Source: Pedomonas sp051304405 (lineage in GTDB: Bacteria; Pseudomonadota; Alphaproteobacteria; Sphingomonadales; Sphingomonadaceae). Taken from it: a DNA stretch of 64,000 nucleotides. The stretch covers positions 1,178,001 through 1,242,000 of the forward strand of contig NZ_JBPPGG010000001.1 of NCBI RefSeq assembly GCF_051304405.1, read 5' to 3'. Under the pieces are notes generated by a model. That model did not search any database and was not told the origin of the DNA. It saw only the letters and a list, made by a program, of their open reading frames with translations. The first letter of the stretch is position 1. Every line of letters begins with the position of its first letter. The position numbers and the translations under genes are program-made. This document shows positions 26,241 through 36,009 of this stretch, piece by piece.

Positions 26241-28025
26241 ATGGGTGAACCGGGGCAAGGCTCGCTGCTGCACGACGGCTTCCTGCTGTTGGGCTTTGCG
26301 CTGGTCTTTGTGCTGCTGTTTCGCCGGCTGGGTCTGGGGGCAACGCTCGGCTACCTGCTGGCGGGCGTGGTGGTCGGCCCCAACGTGCTGGGGCTGGTGG
26401 GCGATGCGCAGGAGAAGCTGGTCATCGCCGAACTCGGCATCACGCTGCTGCTGTTCGTGGTCGGCCTCGAGCTGAGCCCGGCGCGGCTGTGGCAGATGCG
26501 GCGCGACATCTTCGGCGTCGGGCTGGTGCAGGTGGCGGCGTGCGGCCTCGCCGTGGCGGGGATCATCGCGGGCTTCACCAAATTCACCGTGGCGGCGGCG
26601 CTCGCGCTCGGTCTGCCGCTGGCGCTCTCCTCCACCGCGCAGGTGCTGCCGATGCTGCAATCCTCCGGGCGGCTGAAGACGCCGTTCGGCGAGCGCGCCT
26701 TTGCCATCCTGCTGTTCCAGGACCTCTCCATCATCCCGCTCATCACCATCATCGCCGCGCTCAGCCGCAACCCGGCGGATGCGGGCGGCCCGCCGGGCTG
26801 GCAGCTGGCGCTCTACACGGTGGGCGCCATCGCCGGGCTGTTCGCTGCCGGGCGCTTCCTGCTGCGGCCGCTGTTCCGGCTGATCGGCGGGCTCGGCGAG
26901 CGGGAGATGTTCATCGTCGCCTCCCTGTTCACGGTGATGGGCGCGGCGGCGCTGATGGAAACGCTGGGGCTCTCCACGGCGCTGGGCGCCTTCGTGGCGG
27001 GCGTGGTGCTGGCGGACTCGCCCTACCGGCACGAACTGGAAGCGGATGTGGAGCCGTTCCGCTCCATCCTGCTGGGGCTGTTCTTCCTCAGCGTCGGCAT
27101 GATGCTGGACCTCTCCGCCATCGCCGAGCGGCCGGTGTTCGTGGCAACCATGGCGCTGGTGCTGATCGCGGTGAAGACGCTGGTGATCTTCCTCATCGGC
27201 CTGGTGGTTCGCATGCGCTGGCAATCGGCGCTGGCGCTGGGGATGCTGCTGAGCCAGGGCGGCGAGTTCGGCTTCGTGCTGTTCGCGCAGGCGCAACATG
27301 CCTGGCTGATCGCGCCGGAGGTCTCCAGCCTGTTCGGGGCGATCGTCACGCTGTCGATGGCCACGACGCCGTTCCTGATGATGCTCACCCGCTGGCTGCG
27401 CAAGGAGCCCAAGTCCAGGGCGGAGCTGCGGGAAGGGCCGAGCGCCGAGGCCCTCAAGGAAGGGGCCAACGCGCTGGTCATCGGCTACGGCCGCTTCGGG
27501 CAGACGGTGGCCCAGATGCTGATGGCGGGCAACATTCCGGTGACGCTGATCGATCTGGACACCCAGACGATCGATCTGGCAGGCGAGTATGGCGCCAAGG
27601 TGTACTTCGGCGACGGCACGCGGCTGGACCTGCTGCGCCACGCCGGGGCAGCGGACGCGGAGGCGATCCTGTTCTGCATCGATGGCGACCAGCTGGACAC
27701 GGCGCGGCTCCACGAAATCCACCAGGCGTTTCCCCAGGCGGCGCTCTACGTGCGCGCCTACGACCGGCGCAGCATGATCGCGCTGCGGGACGCGCCGGTG
27801 CGGTCCGTGGTGCGGGAGGTGCAGGAATCCGCCGTCGAAATGGCGCGGCAGGCGCTGGAGGACATGGGCGTCTCGGGCGAGGCAGTGCGCCGCGCCGAAA
27901 ACCGCTACCGCACCAGCGTCCGCGAACGGCTCCTCCTGCAAATGGGAACCGGCTCCCTGCTCACGGGACGCGACCGGATCATCACCCGCCCGTCGGGAGA
28001 CGGCCCCGCGAACCCGGCGGCCTGA
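26241..28025 (+). CDS. Monovalent cation:proton antiporter of the CPA2 (Kef) family with TrkA-N domain
   Basis: A 594-residue inner-membrane protein. Residues 1-390 contain about a dozen hydrophobic segments of the Na+/H+ exchanger fold, including the conserved LLLFVVGLELSP and LFQDLSIIPL. A regulatory NAD-binding domain follows, with the Rossmann signature GYGRFG at residues 415-420. It resembles KefB/KefC/YbaL, which exchange potassium or sodium for protons and respond to glutathione adducts or redox state. A glutathione-linked gating role would fit the gloA/gloB pair 10 kb away, but that is speculative. The gene ends before a composite repeat. Confidence 0.92.
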   Translation: MGEPGQGSLLHDGFLLLGFALVFVLLFRRLGLGATLGYLLAGVVVGPNVLGLVGDAQEKLVIAELGITLLLFVVGLELSPARLWQMRRDIFGVGLVQVAACGLAVAGIIAGFTKFTVAAALALGLPLALSSTAQVLPMLQSSGRLKTPFGERAFAILLFQDLSIIPLITIIAALSRNPADAGGPPGWQLALYTVGAIAGLFAAGRFLLRPLFRLIGGLGEREMFIVASLFTVMGAAALMETLGLSTALGAFVAGVVLADSPYRHELEADVEPFRSILLGLFFLSVGMMLDLSAIAERPVFVATMALVLIAVKTLVIFLIGLVVRMRWQSALALGMLLSQGGEFGFVLFAQAQHAWLIAPEVSSLFGAIVTLSMATTPFLMMLTRWLRKEPKSRAELREGPSAEALKEGANALVIGYGRFGQTVAQMLMAGNIPVTLIDLDTQTIDLAGEYGAKVYFGDGTRLDLLRHAGAADAEAILFCIDGDQLDTARLHEIHQAFPQAALYVRAYDRRSMIALRDAPVRSVVREVQESAVEMARQALEDMGVSGEAVRRAENRYRTSVRERLLLQMGTGSLLTGRDRIITRPSGDGPANPAA

Positions 28026-28067
28026 CGGCGGCAGCGGTCAACACGGGGCCACGCAAGAACAGGATTT

Positions 28068-28290
28068 GCAGGGGGATTTATAATCCCCCTGCGACCCCCT
28101 TTTCGTTTATGGGCCGCGCCCTTCAGGACGGGCGGGTCCCGATAGATCTCCGGTGAAGGCAAGGGCCGCGCCCTTCAGGACGGGCGAGTCCCGACAGATA
28201 CCCGGCAAAGGAAAAGGGCCGCGCCCTTTTGTGCAAGGACACGGCCCTCTGAAACGAATGGGAGGTGCAGGAGGGTCAAGACCCTCCTGC
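28068..28290. repeat. Composite palindromic element with internal 52-base tandem repeat
   Basis: The left hairpin is GCAGGGGGATT-TAT-AATCCCCCTGC (28068-28092); the right hairpin is GCAGGAGGGTC-AA-GACCCTCCTGC (28267-28290). Between them GGGCCGCGCCCTT recurs at 28111, 28163 and 28216, the first two as full units of about 52 bases containing CAGGACGGGCG and a variant of GATAGAT/GACAGAT. The right end reads GAAACGAATGGGAGGTGCAGG, the inverted counterpart of the left ends seen elsewhere. The interval 28026-28315, between convergent genes, holds only this. Confidence 0.9.
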
Positions 28291-28315
28291 AAAACCCCTC
28301 AACTCACCAAACCCC

Positions 28316-30160
28316 CTACGACTGCGCCTTCACCTGCTGCACCCAGGCCTCGACGTTTTCCTTCATCACGTCGAGCGGCACCGGGCCGCTTTTCAGCACC
28401 ACGTCGTGGAACTGGCGGATGTCGAACTTGTCGCCGAGCGCGGCCTTGGCGGCCTCGCGGGCGCGCAGGATCTCGGTCTTGCCGATGAGGTAGGCGGTCG
28501 CCTGACCCGGGTAGACGATGTACCGCTCGATGGCCTTGCGGCAGTCGCCCTCGGGGTTCGGCGTGTTGTCCAGGAGGTACTGGATCGCCTGTTCGCGGGT
28601 CCACTTCTTGTAGTGGAGGCCGGTGTCCACCACCAGGCGGGCGGCGCGCCACAGTTCCATGGCGAGGCGGCCGAAGTCCGAATAGGGGTCCTGGTAGCCG
28701 CCCATCTCCTTGGCGAGGTATTCGGTGTAGAGGCCCCAGCCTTCGGTGTAGGCGGTGAAGCGGCCGAACTTGCGGAACATGGGCAGGTCGGTCAGCTCGC
28801 CCGAGATCGCCCGCTGCATGTGGTGGCCCGGAATGCCCTCGTGGTAGGCCAGCGCTTCAAGCTGGTACTTGGGCATGTCCTCGATGCGGTAGAGGTTGGC
28901 GTAGTAGATGCCCGGGCGCGAGCCGTCCGGCGCGGGGCTCTGGTAGAACGCCTTGCCGGCGGACTTCTCGCGGAAGGCCTCCACGCGCTTCACGATCATG
29001 TCGGCCTTGGGCAGCAGCCCGAAGTAGGCGGGGAGTTTGGCGCGCATGGCGTCGATGGCGGCGCGGGAGTCGGCCAGATACTGTTCGCGGCCTTCCTCGG
29101 TGTCCGGGTAGACCTGGTTCGGGTCGTTGAGCACCGCGGTCATGAACGCCTTCAGCGTGCCCTTGAAGCCCACCTTGTCCTTGATGGCCTCCATCTCCTT
29201 GTGGATGCGGGCCATTTCGGCGAGGCCGAAGGAGTGGATCTCCTCCGGCGTCATGTTGGTGGTGGTGTAGTAGGCGAGGCGCTCGGCGTAGTACTTGTCG
29301 CCGTCCGGGAAGCGCCACACGCCGTCTTCCTTCGGCGCGCGGGCCTCCTGCTCCTTCATCTGCGCGATCACCGCCTCGTAGGCGGGCTTCACCGAGGTGA
29401 GCAGCGCCTGCTCGGCCTTGGCGATCAGCGCATCATGCTGGTCCTGCGGCAGGTTCAGCTTGGTGATCTTCTTGCGGAAGTCGTCGAGCAGGGTGGAGTC
29501 GGCAGCCCCCTTCTGGAAGGGCGCGCCGGTGAGGATGTTCTGCGCGTCCGAGATCACGTAGGGGAACACCCACCTGGGCGGAATGATGCCCTTCTTCTCC
29601 TGGTCGCGGGCGCGGCGCAGCGCCTCGTCCAGCACCGCCTTCATGCCGGTGAGGCGCGAGATGTAGGCTTCCGCGTCGGCGACGGTGTCGATGCGGTGCA
29701 TGTTGATGAGGAAGGCCGGCAGACCGGACTGGATGCCGTTCATCTGGTCGAAGATGTACTCATAGTCGCGGTACCGGAAGGCGGCGGCGTTGGCCGCCTG
29801 CACGGACTCGAAGATCCGCCACGACATCTGCGCGTCCGGCGAGAGCTTCTTGAAGTCGAAGTTGGCCTTCATGTCGGCCAGCGCCTTCTGACCGCGCTCG
29901 AAGCGGGCAATCTCGGCCGCTTCGGACGGATCGTCCCACTTGCCGTAGTCCTTCTTGATGCCGAGCATGGTCTGGCGCTGCGGCTGGGCGGCCACATCGG
30001 CGTCCCACACCTGTTGCAGGAAGGCGTTGAAGCGGGCGGTTTCGTCCTGGTTCTGCGCGGCGGCGGGCGCGGGCTGGCCCTGCGCCAGCGCAGGCGCGGC
30101 AGCGGCAGCGACGCCGGCCAGCGCGATCGCGGCGACGGAGCGAAGAAGCGTCAAACGCAT
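28316..30160 (-). CDS. DUF885 family metallopeptidase-like protein, exported
   Basis: A 614-residue paralogue of the lipoprotein at 462-2291. Here the N-terminus MRLTLLRSVAAIALAGVAAA, ending in APALAQ, is an ordinary cleavable signal peptide without a lipobox, so the mature enzyme should be soluble in the periplasm. The candidate zinc motif is HEGIPGHHMQ. The start at 30160 has GGGGGA upstream and is preferred to a longer frame that adds about 50 residues of Arg-rich sequence. The gene is divergent from ggt, so the two periplasmic peptide-handling enzymes share an upstream region of 270 bases. The substrate is unknown. Confidence 0.9.
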   Translation of the reverse strand: MRLTLLRSVAAIALAGVAAAAAPALAQGQPAPAAAQNQDETARFNAFLQQVWDADVAAQPQRQTMLGIKKDYGKWDDPSEAAEIARFERGQKALADMKANFDFKKLSPDAQMSWRIFESVQAANAAAFRYRDYEYIFDQMNGIQSGLPAFLINMHRIDTVADAEAYISRLTGMKAVLDEALRRARDQEKKGIIPPRWVFPYVISDAQNILTGAPFQKGAADSTLLDDFRKKITKLNLPQDQHDALIAKAEQALLTSVKPAYEAVIAQMKEQEARAPKEDGVWRFPDGDKYYAERLAYYTTTNMTPEEIHSFGLAEMARIHKEMEAIKDKVGFKGTLKAFMTAVLNDPNQVYPDTEEGREQYLADSRAAIDAMRAKLPAYFGLLPKADMIVKRVEAFREKSAGKAFYQSPAPDGSRPGIYYANLYRIEDMPKYQLEALAYHEGIPGHHMQRAISGELTDLPMFRKFGRFTAYTEGWGLYTEYLAKEMGGYQDPYSDFGRLAMELWRAARLVVDTGLHYKKWTREQAIQYLLDNTPNPEGDCRKAIERYIVYPGQATAYLIGKTEILRAREAAKAALGDKFDIRQFHDVVLKSGPVPLDVMKENVEAWVQQVKAQS

Positions 30161-30429
30161 CAAAATTCCCCCAGTTGAATTGCGGATTGGGGGCGAGCCT
30201 AAAGCCGTGGCCCGGCATGACAAGGCGCGCTCCGCCCGGGATTGAAATATTCTTGCCCGTCCGCGACAAGGCGAGCCACCCTGTCGATGAGCCGTGCGGG
30301 AGCGGGCGGGCCCCACCCCGAAAGCGGCGGCGTCATGGCTTTGCGAGGGGCACGAATATGCTACAGCTTGGCGCGTTGCGTCACGGCCCGGTGCTGTCCC
30401 CGTCAGGACCGGGCGGGAAGGAGAGAGGG

Positions 30430-32232
30430 ATGCGACGGATGTTTGCCGCGGGCGCCGTGGCGGCTGCCCTGTCGAGTATTGGCCTTGCGAGTGTTGCCCT
30501 GTCGAGTACGCTTTGGTCCGGGTCTGCGTTCGCTCAGGCCGTGCCGGTCGAGACGCGCGGGGCGCAGTATGCCGCGCAGGAGCCGGTGAAGGCGGAACGC
30601 TTCATGGCCGCCGCCGCCAACCCGCACGCCAGCGCGGCGGGGCAGGAGATCCTGCGCGCGGGCGGCTCGGCGGTGGATGCGGCCATCGCCATGCAGCTGG
30701 TGCTCTCGCTGGTTGAGCCGCAGTCGAGCGGCGTGGGCGGCGGCGGCTTCCTGCTGACCTATGATGCCGCCACGGGCGGCGTTGCCGCTTTCGACGGGCG
30801 GGAGACCGCCCCGGCCTCCGCCACGCCGTCGCTTTTTCTGGACGAGAGCGGCAAGCCGCTGCCCTTCAATCAGGCCTTCACCGGCGGCCGGGTGGTGGGC
30901 ATTCCGGGCGCCTTCCGCCTGATGGAGGCGGCGCACCGGCGGCACGGCAAGCTGCCGTGGCCGGTGCTGTTCGGCCCGGCCATCCGGCTGGCGGAGGCGG
31001 GCTTTGCCATCAGCCCCCGCATGTATGCCATGCTGGAGAGCGCCGCGCCCATCGTGCGGGACTTCCCCGAGATGCGGAACACCTACTACGGCGCGGACGG
31101 CGCGCCGCTGCCCGTGGGCACGGTGCTGAAGAACCCGGCCTACGCGGCGCTGCTGCGGGAGGTGGCGGCCCGGGGGGCGGACGCCTACTACAAGGGCGCG
31201 CCCGCCGAGCGGGCCATTGCCGCCATTACCGGCGCGCCCAAGGCCCCGGTCAAGGTGACCAGGGCGGATTTCGCCAACTACCGCGCCATCGAGCGCGAGG
31301 CGGTGTGCGGCACCTACCGCGCCTACCGGATCTGCGGCATGGGGCCGCCTTCCTCCGCCGCGACCACCATTCTCGCAACGCTCAAGATGCTGGAAGGCCA
31401 TGACCTGAAGGCGCTGGGGCCGAATTCGCCCAGGGCCATCCACCTCATCGCCGAGGCAACGGCGCTCGCCTTCGCGGACCGGGGCAATTACCTCGCGGAC
31501 CCGGCCTATGTGCAGGTGCCGGTCAAGGGGCTGATCGACCCGGCCTACCTTGCGCAGCGGGCCCGGCTGATCGACCCGGAGCGGGCGCGGGGCAGCTACC
31601 CCGTCGGCACGCCGCCCATGGAGGAGAAGGCCGCCTTCGCGCCGCACGCGGGGCCGGTCATTCCCTCCACCACCCACTTCGTTGCGGTGGACGGGAAGGG
31701 CAACGCCGCCACCTGGACCGCCTCCATCCAGGCGCCGTTCGGCAGCTTCCTGATGGCGGACGGCTACATCCTCAACAACGAGCTGACCGACTTCTCCTTC
31801 GTGCCCGAGGCGGACGGACGCCCCGTCGCCAACCGGGTGGAGGCGGGCAAGCGGCCGCGCAGCTCCATGTCCCCGACGCTGGTGTTCGACGAGCGCGGCC
31901 GTCTGGTGCTGGCGCTGGGCTCGGCGGGCGGCAGCCGCATCATCACCCATGTGCTCAAGACCCTGATCGCCACCCTCGACTGGGGCATGGACGTGCAGGC
32001 GGCCATCAGCTTCCCCAACTTCCACAAGGATGACGGCGGCACGCTGGAGATCGAGGCGGGCTCGGCGCTGGAGGTGATGCGCCCGCAGCTGGAGGCCATG
32101 GGGCACACGGTGGCGGCACGGCCGGCCATTTCCGGGCTGCAGGGCATCCAGCTTGTGTACGACGCCGCCGGGCGGGTGACCCTGCTCGGCGGGGCGGACC
32201 CGCGCCGCGAGGGGGTGGCGCTGGGCGACTGA
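30430..32232 (+). CDS. ggt: Gamma-glutamyltransferase
   Basis: A 600-residue gamma-glutamyltranspeptidase, which cleaves glutathione and other gamma-glutamyl compounds in the periplasm. The start at 30430 is preceded by GGAAGGAGAGAG; it opens a hydrophobic signal peptide ending near SAFAQA. The enzyme is made as a proenzyme and self-cleaves before a Thr. The motif STTHFVAVD puts that Thr at residue 414, equivalent to the TTH motif of the E. coli enzyme. GSAVDAAIAMQLVL and ESSGVGGGGF-like QSSGVGGGGFLL are the large-subunit blocks. A longer open frame upstream of 30430 is shadow. Confidence 0.95.
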   Translation: MRRMFAAGAVAAALSSIGLASVALSSTLWSGSAFAQAVPVETRGAQYAAQEPVKAERFMAAAANPHASAAGQEILRAGGSAVDAAIAMQLVLSLVEPQSSGVGGGGFLLTYDAATGGVAAFDGRETAPASATPSLFLDESGKPLPFNQAFTGGRVVGIPGAFRLMEAAHRRHGKLPWPVLFGPAIRLAEAGFAISPRMYAMLESAAPIVRDFPEMRNTYYGADGAPLPVGTVLKNPAYAALLREVAARGADAYYKGAPAERAIAAITGAPKAPVKVTRADFANYRAIEREAVCGTYRAYRICGMGPPSSAATTILATLKMLEGHDLKALGPNSPRAIHLIAEATALAFADRGNYLADPAYVQVPVKGLIDPAYLAQRARLIDPERARGSYPVGTPPMEEKAAFAPHAGPVIPSTTHFVAVDGKGNAATWTASIQAPFGSFLMADGYILNNELTDFSFVPEADGRPVANRVEAGKRPRSSMSPTLVFDERGRLVLALGSAGGSRIITHVLKTLIATLDWGMDVQAAISFPNFHKDDGGTLEIEAGSALEVMRPQLEAMGHTVAARPAISGLQGIQLVYDAAGRVTLLGGADPRREGVALGD

Positions 32233-32365
32233 GGCCTTGCGCGGGCGGCACCCCGGGGCTTGCCTCCATGCGCCGCTCGCGCGTTCCCCTTCCCGATGGG
32301 GCGGGGCTTGTGTTTGAGTGGGTTGCGGACAGAAGGCGTACAGGAACGGGGGGAGAGTGGCAGGC

Positions 32366-34180
32366 GTGGAGATGCGGGAGGACTGGAACAGCGTGGTCGA
32401 AATGTTCTTCGACCAGGCGGAGCGTCTGGGCGACAAGCCCTTTGTGTGGAGCAAGCGGGACGGGCGCTGGCAGGCGCTGTCCTGGGCCGAAACGGCGGAG
32501 CAGGTGGCGCGGCTGGCGGGCGCCTTGCGCAAGATCGGCATCAAGCCGGGCGAGCGGGTGGCGCTGGTCTCCGAGAACCGGCCGGAGTGGCTGATCGCGG
32601 ACCTGGCCATCATGACCGCGGGGGCGATCACCGTTCCGGCCTACACCACCAACACCGAGCGGGACCATCTGCACATCCTGTCGAACTCGGGCGCGGTGGC
32701 GGTGTTCGTCTCCTCGGCCAGGCTGGCGCGGCATCTGCTGCCCGCCGTGCATCAGACCGAGTGCTGCTGCCACGTCATCGCCATGGAGCCGCTGCGCATG
32801 GGGCAGTCGTCCGTCGCGCACCTCCACGACTGGAACGCCCTCATCGCCGGCAGCGACACCACCGTCGCCGAGGCGCGCCGCTGGGCCACCTTCCGGCGGG
32901 AGGATCTGGCCTGCCTCATCTACACCTCGGGCACCGGCGGGGCGCCGCGCGGGGTGATGCAGCATCACGGCGCGATCCTGCACAACATCTCGGGCGCGGG
33001 GCACATCGTCGTTGACGACTTCCCCCGCACCGAGGACGTGTTCCTCTCCTTCCTGCCGCTGTCCCACGCCTACGAGCACACCGCCGGCCAGTTCCTGCCC
33101 GTCTGGCTGGGCGGGCAGATCTACTACGCCGAGGGGCTCGACAAGCTGGCCGCCAACATCGAGGAGGTGCACCCCACCATCATGGTGGTGGTGCCGCGCC
33201 TGTTCGAGGTACTGCGCGCCCGCATGACCAAGGTGATCGAGAAGCAGGGGGCGTTCGCCGCGCGCCTGCTGGCGCTCGCTCTGCAACTGGAGAAGGCCCG
33301 GGCCGAGACCGGGCGTCTGCCCTGGTGGGGCTGGGCGGCCGATGCGCTGCTGGATGTCACCCTGCGCAAGCGCATCCGCGCGCGCTTCGGCGGGCGGCTC
33401 AAGGCCATGGTGGCGGGCGGCGCGCCGCTCAACCCGGAAGTGGGGCTGTTCTTCCAGGCGCTGGGCCTCACCCTGCTCCAGGGCTACGGCCAGACCGAGG
33501 CCGGGCCGGTCATCTCCTGCAACCGGCCGCGCGCCGGGATCAAGATGCACACGGTCGGCCCGCCGCTGGCCCATACGGAGGTGCGGATCGCCGAGGACGG
33601 GGAGATCCTCGTGCGCGGCGAGCTGGTCACCCACGGCTACTGGCGCAACCCGGACGAGACCGCCCGCACCATCGTCGACGGCTGGCTGCACACCGGCGAT
33701 GTGGGCCACATCGATGAAGACGGGCACATCGTCATTACCGACCGCAAGAAGGACATCATCGTCCTCGACAAGGGCGAGAACGTCAGCCCGCAGCGGGTGG
33801 AGGGCATGCTGTGCCTGGAGCCGGAAATCCATCAGGCGATGGTCTCCGGCGACCGCAAGCCCTACCTCGTCGGCCTCATCGTGCCCGATGCGGAGTGGGC
33901 GCGGCAGTGGGCCGTGGCCAATGACGTGGCCGCCGACAGCGACGAGGGGCCGGACCTGGCGGCGCTCAGCGCCAACCCCGCCTTCTGCCGCGCGGTGATG
34001 GACGCCGTCGACCGCGTCAACACCCGCCTCTCCATCACCGAGAAGGTGCGCCGCATCTCCATCGCCTGCGAGCCCTTCACGGTGGAGAACGAGATGATGA
34101 CGCCCACCCTCAAGATCCGCCGCCACAAGATCCGCGCCGTCTACGGCGACCGTCTGGAGCGGTTGTACAAAGGGGGGTGA
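32366..34180 (+). CDS. Long-chain fatty acid--CoA ligase-like AMP-binding enzyme
   Basis: A 604-residue acyl-CoA synthetase of the ANL superfamily. The P-loop motif reads YTSGTGGAPRGVM near residue 190, followed by FLPLSHAYEH, GYGQTEAGPV and GWLHTGDVGHIDEDGHIVITDRKKD, the usual adenylation motifs. The Lys usually found in the P-loop (TGxPKG) is Arg here. It resembles the FAA1/FadD15-type ligases that activate long-chain acids at the membrane. The start is GTG at 32366, since GGGGGGAGAG at 32348-32357 stands at good distance; the ATG at 32372 would be too far from it. Confidence 0.93.
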   Translation: MEMREDWNSVVEMFFDQAERLGDKPFVWSKRDGRWQALSWAETAEQVARLAGALRKIGIKPGERVALVSENRPEWLIADLAIMTAGAITVPAYTTNTERDHLHILSNSGAVAVFVSSARLARHLLPAVHQTECCCHVIAMEPLRMGQSSVAHLHDWNALIAGSDTTVAEARRWATFRREDLACLIYTSGTGGAPRGVMQHHGAILHNISGAGHIVVDDFPRTEDVFLSFLPLSHAYEHTAGQFLPVWLGGQIYYAEGLDKLAANIEEVHPTIMVVVPRLFEVLRARMTKVIEKQGAFAARLLALALQLEKARAETGRLPWWGWAADALLDVTLRKRIRARFGGRLKAMVAGGAPLNPEVGLFFQALGLTLLQGYGQTEAGPVISCNRPRAGIKMHTVGPPLAHTEVRIAEDGEILVRGELVTHGYWRNPDETARTIVDGWLHTGDVGHIDEDGHIVITDRKKDIIVLDKGENVSPQRVEGMLCLEPEIHQAMVSGDRKPYLVGLIVPDAEWARQWAVANDVAADSDEGPDLAALSANPAFCRAVMDAVDRVNTRLSITEKVRRISIACEPFTVENEMMTPTLKIRRHKIRAVYGDRLERLYKGG

Positions 34181-34194
34181 GGGGGACTGAGAAC

Positions 34195-34231
34195 GGAAGC
34201 GTAGGAAACTTGAGTTGCCTACGCTTCCTTT
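34195..34231 (+). terminator. Probable terminator of the acyl-CoA ligase gene at the island edge
   Basis: An 11-base perfect stem, GGAAGCGTAGG (34195-34205) with its complement at 34218-34228, is followed by TTTAAG. It also lies past the stop of the AT-rich gene on the other strand, so it may serve both. The T-run is short. Confidence 0.65.
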
Positions 34232-34251
34232 AAGTGCAAGCTATTAAAGTA

Positions 34252-36009
34252 TCATGCAGCTATTACACCTTCAGCTTTGTTCTCAGGTTTTTTGGATTCG
34301 GCCTGTCTGGTCTTAACTCTGCGTAATGCAACGCGAACTTTGAATTTACGGTTGTTGCTCAGGAATCTTTGGCTCAACATCAGTTCATACCGGGCCATGA
34401 ATGGAAGATCGTTTAGCGTAAATGTTTCCGACTCATGTAGTATGCAAAAAATCACGGTGTATTCTTCTTCCTTTACGTCTCTACTTTTTTCAGGAATAAT
34501 TGATTTGAATAGTTCCGTGTTTTTGTTTTCGTTACCTTTCGTTGTTTTCGATTTTTTGCCTATCCATTTACGGATGTCGTCTTTGCATCCGTCGTCGGTT
34601 GAGAAAGCCTGGGCGTAGAATTTTCCTTGAGTAAATAGGTGGCTAATAGATGCGGTTCCATTTTTATAACGTTTGACATGTATAAGATATTTGTTCGAGT
34701 GTAATAAGTCGCATACCTCGTATATTTTGTTTCCTGCGATGTTGATTCTTGCCTTATCTAATCTAATTAAGTTGGGGCAATTCCTTGATGCGATGATATT
34801 ATATTTCTCCTCTGAGTTAATTCCGTCTTCATCGCACCAGATGTCTACATTTGATGGGAGAATTGTATCGTTAAAATGTTCTATATTCGATGAGATAAAA
34901 TTATCAACTTCACTTTTTAGTTCTTTGGATAATTCTCTCCAGTTTCCATTGGAAAGTATAAATATTTTATTTTTGTAACTTATCTCTGCTACAATGCAAT
35001 TGTATATACTCCATAATGGTTTTGTTTCGTCGAGTTCTTGGTCGTACTGATAAACTTTCCAATTCTTTAGGTGTTTTATAGTTATGATTTTTACTTTTCT
35101 ATCGGAAAGGGCGTCTTCTATGAACAAGTCGTCAAAAGAATCGATATCCTTGTCCAAGACGGCTGATTTTTTTTTATATGAAAATAATATTTCTGATTCT
35201 ATAAACTCTGGAGGGGCCAGGTGAATCTTCTCGAAGTTTTTTGAATTTAATTTTTCGCAAAGAATGTTGTTAAGTTCCGATGTTATTGTTGGATCTAGTT
35301 CAATTCTGAAATTGTCGTATGATTTAAATTGTGTTGATTTGTAGTCGTTGGATTGATATCTCTCCTCTAATTCTTTGCATATTTCTACAAAATAATTCCA
35401 GTTAACATTGGAGTTTTTGGTAAATTTTAAGGATATGCTTTCTTTTCCCTTGAATGAATCAATATAGTCTCGGTATTCTTTCTTGACATGTCCGGATATG
35501 GCTTTCAGTAACTCTTTCTCTGGATCAACTCCGAAGACATTAAGTGCAGCACCAGAACTGGATTGATGTTCTGTCTGTTTGCTAATTGTGTCATGGGCTG
35601 AAGTTTGAATGCGTCGCAATCCAGCATCATCGCAGATATTCATACCTACTTTGATGCCAAAATCATAAACAATCTTCTCTTTGTTAAGATATCTGTCTCC
35701 GCTGAGGCCAAATGTTGCCGCAAAATATAAATTGGATTTATCCGTAGGTATGCAGATTGCCATTATGGCGCGAGGGAATGTGTTCTTGGCTTGATATGTA
35801 TATTTCTTTGTCTTGAATCCGGAATTTAAAAATTGTATCCATGGTATATTGCTGTCAGTTTTTTCTTTTGTTGATGCAGTTTCAAACTTGATCTTTCCTG
35901 TTATGTCGGATCCGATATTTATATCAATGTACCCGTCTTCAAGAAGAAACTCGTTAAATCTATTAACTGACTTGATCTTGTATAATGTTACCTTTTTGAG
36001 ATCGGCCAT
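34252..36009 (-). CDS. DUF6119/TIGR04141-like sporadically distributed protein
   Basis: A 585-residue protein in the AT-rich island. The ATG at 36009 is preferred to a TTG at 36027, because GGGGAAGGTGG lies just upstream. The opening ADLKKVTLYKIKSVNRF, the length, and the central LWSIYNCIVAEISYKNKIFILSNGNWREL (cited here in part: YKNKIFILSNGNWREL) recall the TIGR04141 (DUF6119) family, which is patchily distributed on mobile and variable DNA. This is recognition from memory, not a search. There is no signal peptide or membrane segment, and it is Lys/Asn/Ile-rich, unlike the Ala/Arg-rich neighbours. Its role is unknown; defence against phage is a guess from its distribution and island setting. 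A TATAAT sits on the minus strand about 100 bases before the start. Confidence 0.75.
   Translation of the reverse strand: MADLKKVTLYKIKSVNRFNEFLLEDGYIDINIGSDITGKIKFETASTKEKTDSNIPWIQFLNSGFKTKKYTYQAKNTFPRAIMAICIPTDKSNLYFAATFGLSGDRYLNKEKIVYDFGIKVGMNICDDAGLRRIQTSAHDTISKQTEHQSSSGAALNVFGVDPEKELLKAISGHVKKEYRDYIDSFKGKESISLKFTKNSNVNWNYFVEICKELEERYQSNDYKSTQFKSYDNFRIELDPTITSELNNILCEKLNSKNFEKIHLAPPEFIESEILFSYKKKSAVLDKDIDSFDDLFIEDALSDRKVKIITIKHLKNWKVYQYDQELDETKPLWSIYNCIVAEISYKNKIFILSNGNWRELSKELKSEVDNFISSNIEHFNDTILPSNVDIWCDEDGINSEEKYNIIASRNCPNLIRLDKARINIAGNKIYEVCDLLHSNKYLIHVKRYKNGTASISHLFTQGKFYAQAFSTDDGCKDDIRKWIGKKSKTTKGNENKNTELFKSIIPEKSRDVKEEEYTVIFCILHESETFTLNDLPFMARYELMLSQRFLSNNRKFKVRVALRRVKTRQAESKKPENKAEGVIAA

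Noticed and set aside
28111..28238. CRISPR-like or satellite array
   Set aside because: The 52-base units lie within a composite palindromic element, have no spacers of constant length and number only two complete copies.
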